Shown here piece by piece: positions 40,901-55,900 of a stretch of DNA of 64,000 nucleotides (position 1 is its first letter; every line of letters begins with the position of its first letter). The DNA comes from Syngnathus acus (taxonomy: Eukaryota; Chordata; Actinopteri; Syngnathiformes; Syngnathidae), in the NCBI RefSeq assembly GCF_901709675.1, contig NC_051101.1, positions 7,770,501 to 7,834,500 of the forward strand, read 5' to 3'. The translations under genes and the position numbers were made by a program. Under the pieces are notes generated by a model that ran no database searches, had not been told where the DNA came from, and worked only from the letters and a program-made list of their open reading frames with translations.

Positions 40901-43900
40901 CGGGTGCCAACGTCTCTAGATGTGGCCGCAGTAGGAACATTGATGACAAATTGAAGAGACTAATAATATGAATGGTAAGAAAATATTCCGGAACACCAGT
41001 GTTGAAAATAAATCATGGGAAAAAAAATGACACACTGCATGCTGACAAGCCACAAAGGACAGGCAGGACAAAACTGGAACCTTTGGACAAGACACATCAC
41101 ACATCAGCTCGATGTTCGCAGACACAAAAATGAATGCTACCAAGAAAAGTACACTGTCCCTACTGTGAAATATGGAACAGGCTCTGTTTGTTCTGGAGCT
41201 GCTAATGGTACAGTGCGTCTTGAATGTGTGCAGGGTACAATGTAAGCTCAAAACTACCAAAGTATTCTTGACAGTAATTTGTTGCCCAGAGGTCTAAAAG
41301 TTCCTCTTGCAAGTCTTGCAACAGGATGATGACCCAAAACACACAGCTAAAAACACCTAAAAATGACTAAGAGCAATACAATCGACTATTCGGAAATGAC
41401 CTTATACGAGCCCTGATTTAAATTCAATTAAAACCTTTTAACATGGGCAAGACACCCAAAGATGTATTTCCTGTAACACAATTTCTTGATAGTGCCTTTG
41501 TGAGTACTGTACTTCTAATTTTGACTGTTAGTCCAGTCACGGTGAATATTTGAGCGGTCACAACCGCTGGTGGAGCTAGATGGAGGGGGTTATTCATCGA
41601 TTTTTTTCTGGTATTTTTCCACATTTCTCGCCCATCCAGTTAAGGTTTATCTGAGTTTTCTGAGGAATTTGGGGGGTTTGTTTAAAAAAAAAAAAAAAGT
41701 TTTGCGGACCCCCTGGGATATACTTGGCCCTCCATTCCACCCAAGAAAAAAAAATCCGAGTTACGGCAGTGGTCACAACCCAGCAAATTGCACATCATAA
41801 TCTGCATAGCCACATCTCCCTTACTCTGCTATTAAATTATTTTTGGGAAGGTAGTGCTTAAATATTCGAGAGGGAATATGCGTGCCTGTGACATGTTGCG
41901 CGATACCGACAAGGGCAAAGCAGGAATAACTGGAGCTGGGAGATTCATTTCAAGCTATGAGCTCATGAGAGCTGTGCCGTCAGATTACTCCGCTGCATTG
42001 GCAACAACGATGGGATTTGTTGCCCAGCAGCTGCAAGGACACCAGTACTCTTGTTAAAATTCATTATGGAATATTTTGAGTGACTGTATATGTTTGGGAT
42101 GACGCTCCTTTGAATATTTGCAAGCTCAGCTAGGAGGTTTAAGGCATGTTAGTGTGTGGCTCTCACACTAATGTCAAACCAAGGCTACCTGTCTTTCAAC
42201 AACTTGACTTGTCTGTTAATAATTTAGATACGTATATTGACTGGTGTTTCTTAAAGATTAGCTGTGAATCCCAGTAATAAAATGCTCTCACTCTAAATTT
42301 ATGAAATAGAGAATACCGAGTTGTATTCCTCCAAAGCTGCTCCGTTTGCGCCAATGTAAGCAGCTTTAAGACTATTGTTGCTGTGAAGCAAAAGAGCCAG
42401 ATCACTGGAAAACAGGCTTAATAAAATCAGCAAGGATTATCATCCCTCTAGTAATGCTCCAAGCAAGGTCAAATTTCAAGAGTAGGTCATGCATGCTAGA
42501 GTTTTACGTTTTGCTACAATAAGTAACACATTACATGCAAAAGTAAATGGTCAACAGTCGGGGTGTTCAATAATCAGGCCCTCAACACGTGTGTGATATA
42601 AATTTAGTGTCAGCAAAATGTTCCTTGGCTTCATTCCCATTCATCGGCTTCTACTGTTCTCTAGAGTTCTCTAAATTTGGCTGATTCCAAAAAATGACAA
42701 TATAATTTCTGCTCCATTTGTTTCTCATGTCGTGGCCAAGCGCTCTAATTCACTGGTAGAGTCCTCGCAGACTCCCCGCCCTTGCCTCCCATGCTGAGCC
42801 AATATTGTGCTTAAATCTCATGCTCCGATTGTCCTGGACCAATCCTGTATAGTACAATTAGATAGGCCGCGTAGTTATAATGGCACCCTGTGTTCGCACA
42901 GATCACCCTTTGAACAGCTCAAATGTTTACAGCGGGAGAGGACCAAATGTAAAATAACCCTCTTCTCCAATCCCCCATCCAGGCCCCCACACAATACTGA
43001 AGACAGGCGACACACATACGACCACAAGCAGTGTAACAACCTTTAGCTACCTTTAAACCCAGAAATAGAACCACTCTCTGTGACCTTTCTATTCCACACT
43101 CTCTGTAAAGACATTCATTTAACATATATACAATATATACAGTATATCGTGTAATGGTTCTCCAAAGAGCACCAGAGGTTGTTGTTTGATGCTCATTTGT
43201 TTAACCGTACCTCTGACCTCATGGATGAACTCAGACTTAACAGCAGATCTGGGCAAAGTCGGGCGTGCATATCACATCCAGGGCCATCCACAGTCTCTAC
43301 GGGACAGGCTTTATGACTTCAAAATCAAACAATTGCGCTGCTTCTCTTTTGATGTGCACATGTGTCAACAGTGCAAGCAAAGAAAAGCTGCAAATCTTCG
43401 GTTTTGCCAACTTGTTAAGTTATTAAGTTAAGCAACAATCTCATTCCCTGCATGGTTGAGGGACGAGAGGAATTTTCCCTGGTAATGATTTGGGAGTCCT
43501 ATAAATGGCTAATACTGGTTTGTGCTGAGCAGCATACTTTAGAATAATAAAATTAAAAAACAGACACCGTGCACTTTTTTGAATGAATGTTGATTTAATA
43601 GTGATTTAACATCTATATGTGTAAATACAGTATGTCATTATGTAAAGGTGACTACTGAAAGTATTGCACCAAATGAATTTGCCAAACGCCAAAAGACGGG
43701 AGAAAAAATAGTTAGGACAACTAATGTGTGATGTATCGCTAGTTTACGATTTGGCTTTTGCCACGGACAAGGCTTTACTATTGACAGCATCAAAAGACAT
43801 AATAATCGACGAGAATTTGGCCACAATGTGACTTGGATTCAAGGTAAGGTGAGCCATTTTTACCTTAATGGCAAACAAAAAAAATCCATATTCATTGCAC

Positions 43901-46900
43901 GACCAGACAAACTATAAAAATGTCAAAAATAGAACTGTTTCATGAAGCAATTTTGAAGCTTAATTTTCCCTTCAATAACATATACCCCCCACAAACAAGC
44001 TGTACACATCAGGTTGTTTATAAGGCACAGCAATTAAATTATGTTACAATATAATAATGAGAAAAAAAATGGAACAAACCTTGATGGTTTGGCGAATTGT
44101 GGTCGGTTGATTGCTGGAAGCCCGGCCCAATGAGGTTCGCTTGTCTGTGATTGGTGGATCGATCTCTATTGTCCTGCTGATGGGCACAAAAATTAGAGCA
44201 GAAACGTAAAGTCATATCAAAAGTAATTTTATTAAGGCATAACACAGGGTCATCCAAACTATCTTCATAGGCCACCGTCCTGCCTATTTCGATGTCTCCC
44301 TGCTGCAACACACCAAATTCAAAAGATCAGGATCATTATGAAGCTTCTTCTGAGCTTGCTGCTGACCTGCTCATTTGAATCAGGTGAATGATAAGAACAT
44401 ATCAATAAAGGTAAAACTATAATCTAAACACTGTCAAGAAAAAAAACATTCATAGTCACTTTGTATCATCTAACGATAATATATTAGGTAAATAAATAAA
44501 CACTGCTTTATACCAGATGCTGAAAGTGAACATGTTTTGTTATTTCTTCTGGTGTTTAGAAAATACAGGAAATAATTTATAGACTTAATTTGGATGAGTT
44601 TTTGATACAACCACACCAGGGAGACCTACATTGAATGCGGGTGCATTTAGTGTTCAGATAGTGCCTAACAAGAAGTGGAACGGAATGTCCTTGGACTGAA
44701 GGCTGATGATGGCTTAGACTGTTTGTCTTACACAACACTATCGCAATACTTTCTTGGTAAATGCAACTCTGCTGATCCCAATGAGAGAATAAACAAAAAT
44801 TTACAAGACAATACAATAGACCATGAGATAATTATTAAGACATCTGCGCTTATCTTTAATAATAGTAAAGCAGACACTGGTTGAACATGTATTATTATCC
44901 TTATGGTGCAAAAGCTATCATTAGTCGGTCTGCCTGCTTCTGGTAAGGTGCTACAGTATACAACCAGGCTTTGACCTATGTCCCTGTGGCATTCATTTCA
45001 CACAGAGTACAAGATCTCATTGCTCAGTGAAGGACTTTGCTTTTCAATGTTTTTGGATAAACTTAATGTTACATTTCAAGTCATGTTGAATTGACAGCAA
45101 AAGTACTTAATGACAGGTTCTGAGAGAAAAGTATAGAATGTGGTACAATGGGTCCAAAGCGTAGTCATCATTTCATATGTACTTGGGGCTAGAAAGCTAA
45201 GCGTGGAGAGTCTCTGTTGCCAAAATACACAGTTGCCGTCAGTGAATCGAGCGCTCAATCATTGCCAAGAGCCTCTCAAGATATTCCCCCTCTTGTTTTT
45301 TATCGCTCTGTTTCTCTCTTTGTGGCAGTCTTATTCTTCCTTGACAATCACACTGTGTTTTTGTGGTTTTGAAAAAAAAACAGTAAAACGTTCTTTAGGT
45401 GAAGCCTAAAAATTCAAAATTGGGGTCATGTTTTACGTGACATCGGTACATGCTGTTGCACATCGGTAAGTGTGCAGCAGTCCTTAGCTTGGATTGCGGC
45501 AATGAGTATCTTCCCACGATAGTCCACTGCAGCAAGCCTAACTTATTTGGTGGCCACGTCTGTAAAACAAATCTTTTCCCAGAAATCAAGGTGGTACTCT
45601 CATCCCACACTTTGGCCGAAGGTTAAGAATCACTGGTATAAATGAAACACTGACGTAAAGCGAGGACTCCCTGTATACTGTGAATAATCTGTGTATTATT
45701 AATATGCACTCCTTGCATTCCATCTGGCAAAATCACATAAGTAATAGATATAGGGATTTAACAAAATTTCCCTGATTGATGTGATGTATCTAGAAAATAC
45801 GATTATGTACCCTTTTCCCCTGCTTTTCAGTGCTTTGACCCATATCGAAACCCATATATCGCTTCAAAGATATTTTAAATCCAGCCTAAATGGATAGTGT
45901 TGATCTACATTTGTGTACTCAACTCTTGTTCACACATCATGCCACTTTTCCATCCTAAACAACTCCCTTAAACCTCCTGAAAGTGTTGCAGTATCAATAC
46001 AGATAGAACACATGATCTTTTCGCGTGGCCTGGCCTCTGGGGTGTCCAGTTAGAAAGACCTATAGAGGAGGAAAGCCATAAATGCCAGCAAAGAAAAAGA
46101 GCAAATGTCGCCCTTTCAGCTCACAACCATTAACGAGACAAGCGGTCCAGTTTGTCTTCGCCATGGAGGAGCAACATCAACGAACAACCCAACCATAGCC
46201 AATCATTTGTCGCAGGTTTAAGCTCTGTTGGTCAGGGTGAAAGTACCATAATGAGACTTGCATCATTGTGATGTAAAATGATAATGAAAGTCAACAGTGC
46301 TTCTTCCAAATAGCAGAAATCACCATTAGTGACACACACTGCCTGTGGGCCCAGCTACCAGACTGTGACTGATCCCTTACCCAGTCATCCAAACAGCTCC
46401 GCAACACTGGTCGGCTGGTGATGGTACAGCACAAATTCTAACAGTGTGTGCATTCAAGTCATGGTTCAACTCCACTAAGCAAAACTCTTTCACAGCATAT
46501 ATTGGTTCAACAGAGAGGTTCAGAACCTTAAAGTGGCATTCTGTCAATTTTCAATAAGATATAGAGCGGTCCAGCTAAGCAACAAATAGGTTTAAATCTC
46601 ATCTGTGTCAACCTGAATCCATAATTTTCCACCTAAGATTGGAATATTTTTGACAAGTCAAACCCATTAAACCTCATACACATCTTTCAATTGTATATAC
46701 GTATGTTGTAATACACACATGCGCACGCACGCAAACAGTTATTTTAATTTGTTGGTATTTCTGAAAGATATTTCTCTTGTATGCCCTCAATGTACTAAGT
46801 TCTTTAATTTCATTTCTATTATATTAATTTCATAAATTATTACATGTTTGGTCTGTATTTACTGTATATGATGATGTATAATGGTGTGAGATTGATTTTA

Positions 46901-49900
46901 TAAACCCTATCTGGGTTTTATGATCTTACCTGCACAATATCCCTTGTTCTGGTTGCTTTATTGTTTTGTTTATGTGCAAATGAATTAAAACCAATCAAAC
47001 AAATAAAGAAAAAACAGTTATCCCTCAAGCAAAGCTTGTGAGGTTCTCAAAATGACGGAACAATCCATCTTGCAATTTACCTGATAATTAGGATGATGCA
47101 GGAAATAGTCGGGACATCCAGCCACAGCCATGCTTTTGAGTTCAATTATTTTCTATAAGCCACTTAGTTGGATCAGTTCTGCTGAAAGACGGACCTGCAG
47201 AAGAAAATGAAAAACTAAGGTGAGTAAAAACGAAATTGTCGGAGAAAAATGGGACGATAACGTTACATAGAAAGATATGTAGGTGGATGGATGGACAGAT
47301 AGACTAAGACAGATAGAAAGGTAGAAAGAAAGACAGAAGGATAGACAGTAAGGTGAAGAATGGTTGATGGATACAAAGATTAGGGCAAAAGTCATTAATC
47401 AGCCGATTATGGTCCTGCAAACATGGGCCAAAAATAATCGGCTAGATCGCAGATATTTGCAGATTGTTTTAACTTTGATGTATATTTCACGTAGATCTGG
47501 TATACTACTAATGGAACAATACAGTTTTGCAACTATCTAATTATCACGTGACTACTGTTTTGCCAGCAATGCACGAGGCATAGCAAAAGGAAAATGAGGA
47601 ATTGACCTGGATGCAACTATTTCACACACAACTTGCATTCAATGTAGAGTTCCATACAAGACTTTAAAAGTTGTTTGCACCCTTTTAATCAGGCCTGGAG
47701 ATCTTGAGTTTAGAAATAAAGTATCAACACCACTAAAATCAAGGTATTTTAGCTTTTTAGTACTGCTACCACTGGGTAAACATCACTGAATGCTAACCCA
47801 AAAATACACCGCAGGCACCTCTCCAGGTCTTAAGTTAGACCCCGAGGGTAAATTTGGAGTCAAGCTGCTCAGGCTCAATACCATGAGTGTTCATGTGCTG
47901 CAGTTCATGACCCCTCTTGGTATTCCCAAAATATGGCCTGCCTTTAATTAAAGCTAATTTTATCTTGTGTTTGCATGAGTGCTAGTGAGAAAATGTGTAT
48001 GTGTTTCTTTTTATGCGGCTCTGCACATTCTGATCAGGTACGATATGTGTGTGCCAATGAGCATGACTACACATAGCTATGCATGCATTGTGAAACCATT
48101 TTAGCACTTTTATTTTATGCTTATTGAGAAGCTTTTTTTAAAGATGGGGCACTTTGTGAAGTTATTTTCTCTAATGTTGCATCCTTAAAAATGCTAAATG
48201 ATTATCTTCCAATGTTGGCCTGACCTTTTTCTGGGGTATTTCCAAAGCCTAACTGAAATTGTTCTCAATTAACAAAACTATCCAGGATTTATTGTGACTC
48301 CAAGTAGACTATCCTGAGTTTCCTGTCATATGACCTGATTTTTTTCCCCCTTCCAAGAAATCTAGAGAACAGTGTTTTTTTTGGAACATCCAGAATTGCT
48401 CGCAAATAATGATCAAACCATGAATGAAATCTAAACAAAGACCTTGGCGATGGTGTGGCAATGACTGCTGAATGCATTGTCTTGTAATGAATGTGCATCA
48501 GTTTATGCATATGTGTGCATTGCTGCGTAAATGCTTGTGTGGTCCGGCCAGCTGGCAAGCAAGTCCAGCTCGTCATTTACACATTATTTACAGACACAAA
48601 GTTTACAACAAAAACAAAACAAATTAACATCAAGCTAAACTCTCCAAGCGGCTCCTCATTAGAGCCATGGATTTCTTGATGAGCTGCGCTTGGACTCAAT
48701 GTTTATTAGGAGTCAGAAGTTGCTTTGAATTGACAAAAAAGACAAATTTTAAATAGCTAGCATTAGAAAACGAACAACAAATTCAGATTTTCCGTTGCAC
48801 AGTACTGGATTGGCTGAGCTTTACTGGTCTGCTTTCCACTTAAATAATGAGTGGAACTACAAAAAAAAACATTAAACATATCAGTCAGATGCGTTGCAAC
48901 ACAGTATCAAATAGCATGCTTCCCAACGATTCTTGTGCCAATGGTGAATTTATCAAAGCAAGCCGAGAGCGCCCTCATCCGGTTTAGTCTGAAAATAACG
49001 TGAAGTGAATCTACTTCACAATGATGGTAATGACGGTGTGAATGTGTGCTTGACCAAAAAAAAAAAAAAAAGTGTTAAACATTTTCACATACAAGTCGCT
49101 CCTGAGTATAAGTCGCACCCCACGCAAACTATGAAAAGAGGTGCAACTTATACTCCGAAAAATACGCCATTTACATCTCAGAATTTTGTTGTCGGCCAGG
49201 GTCAGAAAATGAATTGTATTTGAGAGAAAAAACCCAGTTGATTACATTGTTTTATGACAATCCACAGTGTTTTCAGTCAACTAAAAACATTGTCCTAATG
49301 GTCCCAATGCTTTTGGAGTAGAGTATACCATGAAAAAAACTTGTAACACATGACTATGCCTATCAGTGATGCACAAAGCTAAGATATTCAACACAAGCAC
49401 ACCTTTGCTTCATTTCTGCCAGAATCAAAGCCATTCCAGTGCAAGGATTACAGTCTCTCAAGACCCTTTGATTTGATTGCTTCCACTTGAACAGCATACT
49501 TAAAATGGTCCTCTGACCTTGACAATGCAATTATCCTAATGGTGTTAGATCACGCCACTAAAAGAGACTGAGGTGTGGTGGTCCTGACCATTAGTAAGTA
49601 ACTGAACTGTAAAATATTTTAGTGCACTTCATACAGAAAGGTCCTTCACCTCTTTTGGCTCCTCTGATAAGGAATGTCTCAAATTTTAAAACTGTCCTAC
49701 TGATGCAATAATCTCATTTCTCTAACTTTGGAACTACTATTAGATCTCTGTAGTTGCTTGTATGTCAAGGTGCTGGCCAGGAAAAAAAAAATAACTCAAC
49801 AAACTGAAATGTGAAGCGTCACTTTCTGGCATACATCAACTAGATAATACATCAAAAGGACAAACTTGGGCAATTTAAAGTAAATAGGCGTGCGACTGGA

Positions 49901-52900
49901 CTAATCGTTGTCTTTGGAGGTGACATCTGGTTCTGACAAGGATGTGACAAGTGAAGAGAGCAGAACCCCCATGGCTGTGTTATGACCAAATATTTAAAGT
50001 GTCACACGCCTAATGAGGTGTTCTTGTATTTCCTTTGTTCTTTGTTTATCTTTGGCCAACTGCCACCCTAAACCACTTAAACGAGACAAAACTTGCTACG
50101 TATTAAAGAGTCTACTCTAGACTTTACTGAGCCAACTTTCACAAATCTATGAGGTTTTTAAGTAACCAGACGAGCAGCAGCACTCTACAGCAGATGGAAG
50201 CAACATCGAAATGTGCTGGCGTATGGCTTAAACAGCGAATACTTCGAACTCTGATCTCATCGAGCAGGGATGTAATGATTCAATCTACCCCTGATTCGAT
50301 TCAAATTTCGATTCCTAATTCCTTTATTTCCTTTCAAAACATCCTGCATTCGTTTGATTATATTTCATCTGGCAATTTCTTTGTTTCAGAAAGAGGAACG
50401 AACCAGTTATTTGAACAAACGAGCAAAGTCATTCAACACTGAGGAAACACGACCTGATTCATACGGTAAAACCGGAGAAAACAACTGACATAATACGTAC
50501 CAATCAAATGATATCTATTTTTAAGTAACAAAAGCTCTTTGTGTTGCTTTGGGATAATGCCATTACATGCACTGGAGGTTTTATTATGATAAACTGAAAA
50601 AACAGCTCCAACTAAGCTGTGCAGCTGTGTCAACTTCTCTCTTTGTGTATGTAATTGCAAAATGTGTTCATCTTACTCAACTTGCCTACAGTTGATTGGA
50701 CTGGACACAGCTGAACACTGGGCTGTTCAGCTTTGCTCAGTCATCTTTGGAATGCACAGAACGCATTTTTTCCATATCGGGTACTGGGTGAAAAATTATG
50801 TGCGATACAGCAACCTCCGCTTAGCTGCCTAAGATATAATATACGTGTACACAAATAGGGACAACTAAAAATTTTACACCTGTAACTGTACGTGGAAAAA
50901 GAGGAAATGCCCACTCCATTGGTGTAACCTGGTTACTAAAAAACAATGGATTGCTAAACTAGTACTCAATCAGAACCATATGTTCACTAAAAAGTGTCCA
51001 AATCTTCCACCAGTCCTTTTGAATGATATTGCTTAGCTGCTGTTTAGTTGTTTTTAATCATTAAATAATACAAAACAACCAAAACTAATTATTTTAAAAA
51101 ACAGTAACTGTGGAGAAATGTTTTAATGCATTTCCCATGCTTGACCCCCCCCAGCCCAAAATCTTAGAGCTATTGAGTCCAGAACATAAACATAACCTTA
51201 ATTCAAAAAATGGCTCAGATCCAAGTCAATATGTGCATTCTTTTCTACAGGCCGTTGAAATGAATGAACTGACCGTACCGTGACCCCAAGAGGGGGTAGG
51301 TCAATTATTGCAGTGTATATGTTGAAACTAGTTGGACACTTTGAGTAAAAATATTAGGAGTGTAATGCTGGGAGTTATCAAAACGTTCTATGTCAACATG
51401 ACCTATGGAACCATGACAATATATATTATGAATGTGACACTGCGTATGTTTTATCAATCTGTTGTGGCGAGCGCATCAAAAAGAGGGATGCCTCCCGCCT
51501 GAACAAACTGGTGAGGAAGGCGGCTTCTGTTGTGGGCACAGAGCTGTCTGGTCTGACATCTGTGGCGGAACAACGGGTGAAGGCCAGGCTGCTGTCCATC
51601 AAGGAAAACCCCGTTCACCCACTGCATGGCACCAACTCCAAACGGAGGTGCAACTTCAGTGACAGGAAGCGGACACTGTCCTGCTCCACAGAAAGGCTGA
51701 GGGGATCATACCTCCCCCATGTCGTGAGACTTTTTAACTCCACACGGGGGACAGGGGTACGATCATGGGCATGACCGTGGGTTAATATAACATGCACTGG
51801 GTATATCATTAAATTTTTTATATACTGGTGCATGACTCGTTCACAAGTGACTATTGCACTCATATCCCCTGGATTATGTTATCCTTCCCCTCTTGGGTAT
51901 GGATACTACTGGATACTGTGAATTTATCAATGTATCTACTGTCCATCTTAACAGCTTAATTGACTGTAGTTTATCATATTGCTTGGATTCCCATCAGTTT
52001 TGAACTCAAAAGAGTACCCAAAGTTTAAAAAATCGTTTTCAGTCTCAACAGCAATCAGATTGCAGCACATTAAAAAAAAAAAGTGCACGCTACAGTTTAA
52101 GCATGGTGCCATTTGCATTTTATTGTTAGATTTTCTAACTGACTCTGAAATTAGACTTTTCATTCCAGTTATCAACTTTGTGTAACAAACAAGTTTACTG
52201 GATGCATGTGTGTGGGCTGCCTGATTTTTCTTCTGCATTGTAACACAGCAAGTTTAACAGAGCATCTCTGTATTCCGGTTTAATCGGCAGATTAGATGGC
52301 AGTCACTCCTCAGTGGTTGTGCTTGTTGCACATGTTGATTAGTCATTAATTGGCCGCGTTCATTATTTGAGCGCAGCAGCGTAAAGTGGGGCTATAAGAG
52401 AGGGCCTGATGTCATGCCGGGGAAAGCTGAATAGCACCAGTCAATGAGTGAAAGGACTATTGGAATCCTAATTGGATGAGGATTTTGGGAGAACCAGCCT
52501 TATGCAATGGCAAGATGAATGCTTTGGGGTTGGGCGCAATATTGTAGTATTGTAAGTTGGGGGGTATTGGTGACCCCATAAAGTTTACCTAGCTTACATC
52601 AATGTAAGCTTTTTGACACAAGAACAAAAAATTAAGTACAGTACAATCAGTTATTATCAGATGTCCTCCATTTTAAACATCATCCAAACTGCAGGTGCTA
52701 ATTTTAAGATTGTAATTAAAATTACATTTTGATAATTGTTTTAGAGAGTGGGGAAGAAAAAACACAATTATGATCATTTAGTTGCATAAGTGTGCACAAT
52801 GTCTTCCTACTGGGAATGTGGCTTTGTTCAGATCAAATCAAACTCGTGTTAAATGGGAATCAAATACACACCTGCCACAATTTGAAGTGTCTCTGATTCA

Positions 52901-55900
52901 CCCCAAATCAATGTTCTAGGAGGCTTTCCCTGACATTGTAGTCACATCTTACACCACAAGTCCGCAGAAAGCACAGAAAGGGGGGGGGGGGGGGTTCATG
53001 CTGGCTGCTACATCACTGGACTGCTGTTTTAGAAATAAACACACACAGAACACAAACCCACATGCACGTACGCATGCATAAAAAACAGGAACACAAATGA
53101 TGAAAATTGTTTAATGCGATATCTACTCTCTACAATGTATTTAGAAACAATCCTCTGAATCTATTTTGCATGGGACTTTTAAGTATTTTTCAAAATATCC
53201 AAATCGGTTTTCACAACAGTGAAGTATCTAGCAAATGAACTCAATAAAGACGTTTTATACAAGTCAGAAGAGTCTGATCACACAGCTTGTGCCAAAGTGC
53301 TCATTGTCACTGGGTTACATTTTGACTACGGACAGCCCACCTGAGCATTTGGCTTCAGAAAGAAGAGTTGCTTTTAAATCCAGTAACTTGACATACATAA
53401 ACTATGCTGTGGTCCCCCAGCAGGCATTGGGTTAATGGTGTCATTACATCAGGAAGGAGGGCATTAACAGTATATAAGCCTAGACTAACTAGTGCTGAAT
53501 GACTGCTGGCTGACGCAAGACCCAATGGAATGCTGCCTAGAGCACAAGCACAAGCTCTTATAGCTCCAATCCAAGTTAATAGGAGATCTCCTCCACTTTA
53601 ATGTGCCTTTAAGTACATACATTTCAGGAAGAACAAGAGTAGTGGGTGAGCCGAAAGAAAAGCTTAAATGTAAAATAAGACGTCACTTTACACCTTCAAA
53701 CACGTTTCTGGTCTAGCTGCTACCAAGAAAATTTTTTCTTCCCAAAAAATGGTTGCATCTGTGACAAAATATGCATGCGATTTTCTTAGGTTTACAGAAT
53801 TGATCAAGACAAATCCTTGACGTTATGAATGATGCAGAAAGGAGAGTATACTTTGCACGGGTTATAATTATGAGCAATATGTGCAGTCAGCAGGCTTTTG
53901 GCAGCCTGTAGTCTTGCAGAGTTCATGCCCCATCATGTCTGTGCTTAGTGAGCACTCACTTGAAATAGAAGGCCTGGTGTGAAGGGGGTGAGCGCAAACC
54001 ACAAATTGAGCTGCCGCCTTGCGCAGAGGGATGGCACCGCAACCTAACTGAACTGAGGGCAAAGGCAGGGAGAGAAATCCTTCTTGGTTAGTGTTCTAAA
54101 AAAGTGTGTCAAGTTTTTGCTAGCAGTCAGCTGATCAGTCACCTCATTCGATTCATCTTCCACAAGTATGCACAGCTTCATAAAAACTGGGGTGTTCACT
54201 ATTAACCAATTATATTCAAACCCATGGTAAATGGGAGTCAGCACACATCTGACAATTTTTAAGGAGCCGTTGATTAACCCCCCAAACTACAAACTACTTT
54301 GGCTTTGAAATATTCCCCTTTGTGATGCCAGTACTGGAACTCTTCTAGCACATCTTGCATTTCGTATAACAACAGACCCCAACCACCGGGTTGTGAACCA
54401 CCGGTTTGTGGGGGACTTGGTATGGAGCCACACAGAAAGACTCAACGAAAAATCAGCATCTGTTTTATCAAAAAACATTTTGAACCAAGCGCTTTTAATG
54501 TTTAGTTAATTAAGCTCATGGGATTTATTTCATAATAATGGGATTCTTTTCATAATAACATGTTAGAATGTTACAACTGACCCAGATCATAGTCACTCTA
54601 TTTCATAATGTTACATATCACCTCAAGGTAGTATATTACAACTGACCCTGATCCGGAGTCTTGGAATTTCCGATTACAACATGCATTTTCTCTTTGTGTG
54701 GCATAAGCATTTTGCATTTATTTGTAGACACTTGAAATTCGTTTGCATAGTAGTTTCAACATCCTTAGGATGGGCTACTAAAATGCTGGAGGGGAGGAGA
54801 ATTTTGCTTCTGGTGCAATGGTGCTACTAGTGGTCCACACAAAATGATGGTATTTTATATATGGACAAAATACACATGTGCATACACTCAAAATACATAC
54901 TTTTGATATATTTATTTCTTAATGAACTATTTTTCAAAGATCTACTAAATTCCAAACCCAACAACAAAGGGTTTGAAGCAAAGAACAAAATAACCACACA
55001 TTGTATTTTTTGGAAAGAACTCTCTTGTATAAAATAACCATTCTAGAATGGCACCGAACTGCTGTCAAGTGGCCAACATTAAGTGCAAAAAAATCATTTT
55101 GTTCATTTTTTTCCCTCCACAAAAATCACCTCACTCAAAATGTAACTATTGGTTGCAATATATCATTCTAAATCTGCAAAATAAACAGACCTATTCATGT
55201 TGTAATTCAGTATAGGGCAGTATAATACCTAGTGCAAGTGCAACCTAAACATCTCTGTGGTCATTGGTTATATTACAATTTCAACCTACAGTCGATCGCT
55301 CCATATTTGCAGTTTGTTTGAGCATTTATTTTCTTTTTTTCATATTTTGGGTTTTCTTCAGTTTTACCTCGGTTTTGCCCATTTCCTCCCTTTTTCTTTC
55401 TCTTTTTTTTGTGTGCAAAACCTCAGATATTCTTGGCTACCTCATGGCGCCCCAAGGGGGTGCACCAGGGAGACGCATGTTAAACATGCTACAGATGTCC
55501 TGTTCCAATTAAAACATTGCGTTACGTTCAAGTGTCCTATGCTCTATGGTGCAAAAACGGTCTGGGGACCACTACACTACTGTATCATACAATGCAATGA
55601 GGATTGCACTCAAGTGGGACAAGGCAATTCCTCGGAAAACGCCCCCGCCCCTCCACAAGGGAATTGCTGCCAAACTGTGGAGGGGGGGCTGCAGGAGTCC
55701 CACTGGATGCAAAAAGTTGCCAGTGTGCTACTCTTGCCTGACGTTATGCAATCGTCAACAACATGACATGCTGGCAAGCGGACGCTGCTTGCCTCCGAAT
55801 AGCCTGCACGAGGCTGCCTGGAAAGCAGCGTTAAAGGTGCATGGAAGTTTACGCACACAAGCGGACTCGAGTAATGACAAGAGTTGATTTTAACTTCAAC

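Larger units (their letters stand above)
35520..44079 (-). other. Large grb10 intron between coding exons 3 and 2
   Basis: This 8.6-kb intron contains the SINE, the (GTGA)n array, the CCGTATTTTC-ended MITE and a Tc1-like transposase relic. No host gene was seen. The stretch from about 36.85 to 40.1 kb is unremarkable AT-rich DNA. Confidence 0.65.

Noticed and set aside
50265-50340. GATTCGATTCAAATTTCGATTC-like stretch resembling a dispersed fish repeat
   Set aside because: Only a short core is recognisable; boundaries and family could not be supported.
54360-54420. Possible hAT-type terminus (CCAACCACCGGGTTGTG with a nearby copy)
   Set aside because: Similar to known fish repeats, but too short and without a partner end to call an element.
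55257-55766. 169-codon plus-strand open frame
   Set aside because: It lacks domain-like composition, opens in an AT/T-rich tract and has no splice or Kozak context. Length alone near a CpG-rich area is weak evidence.
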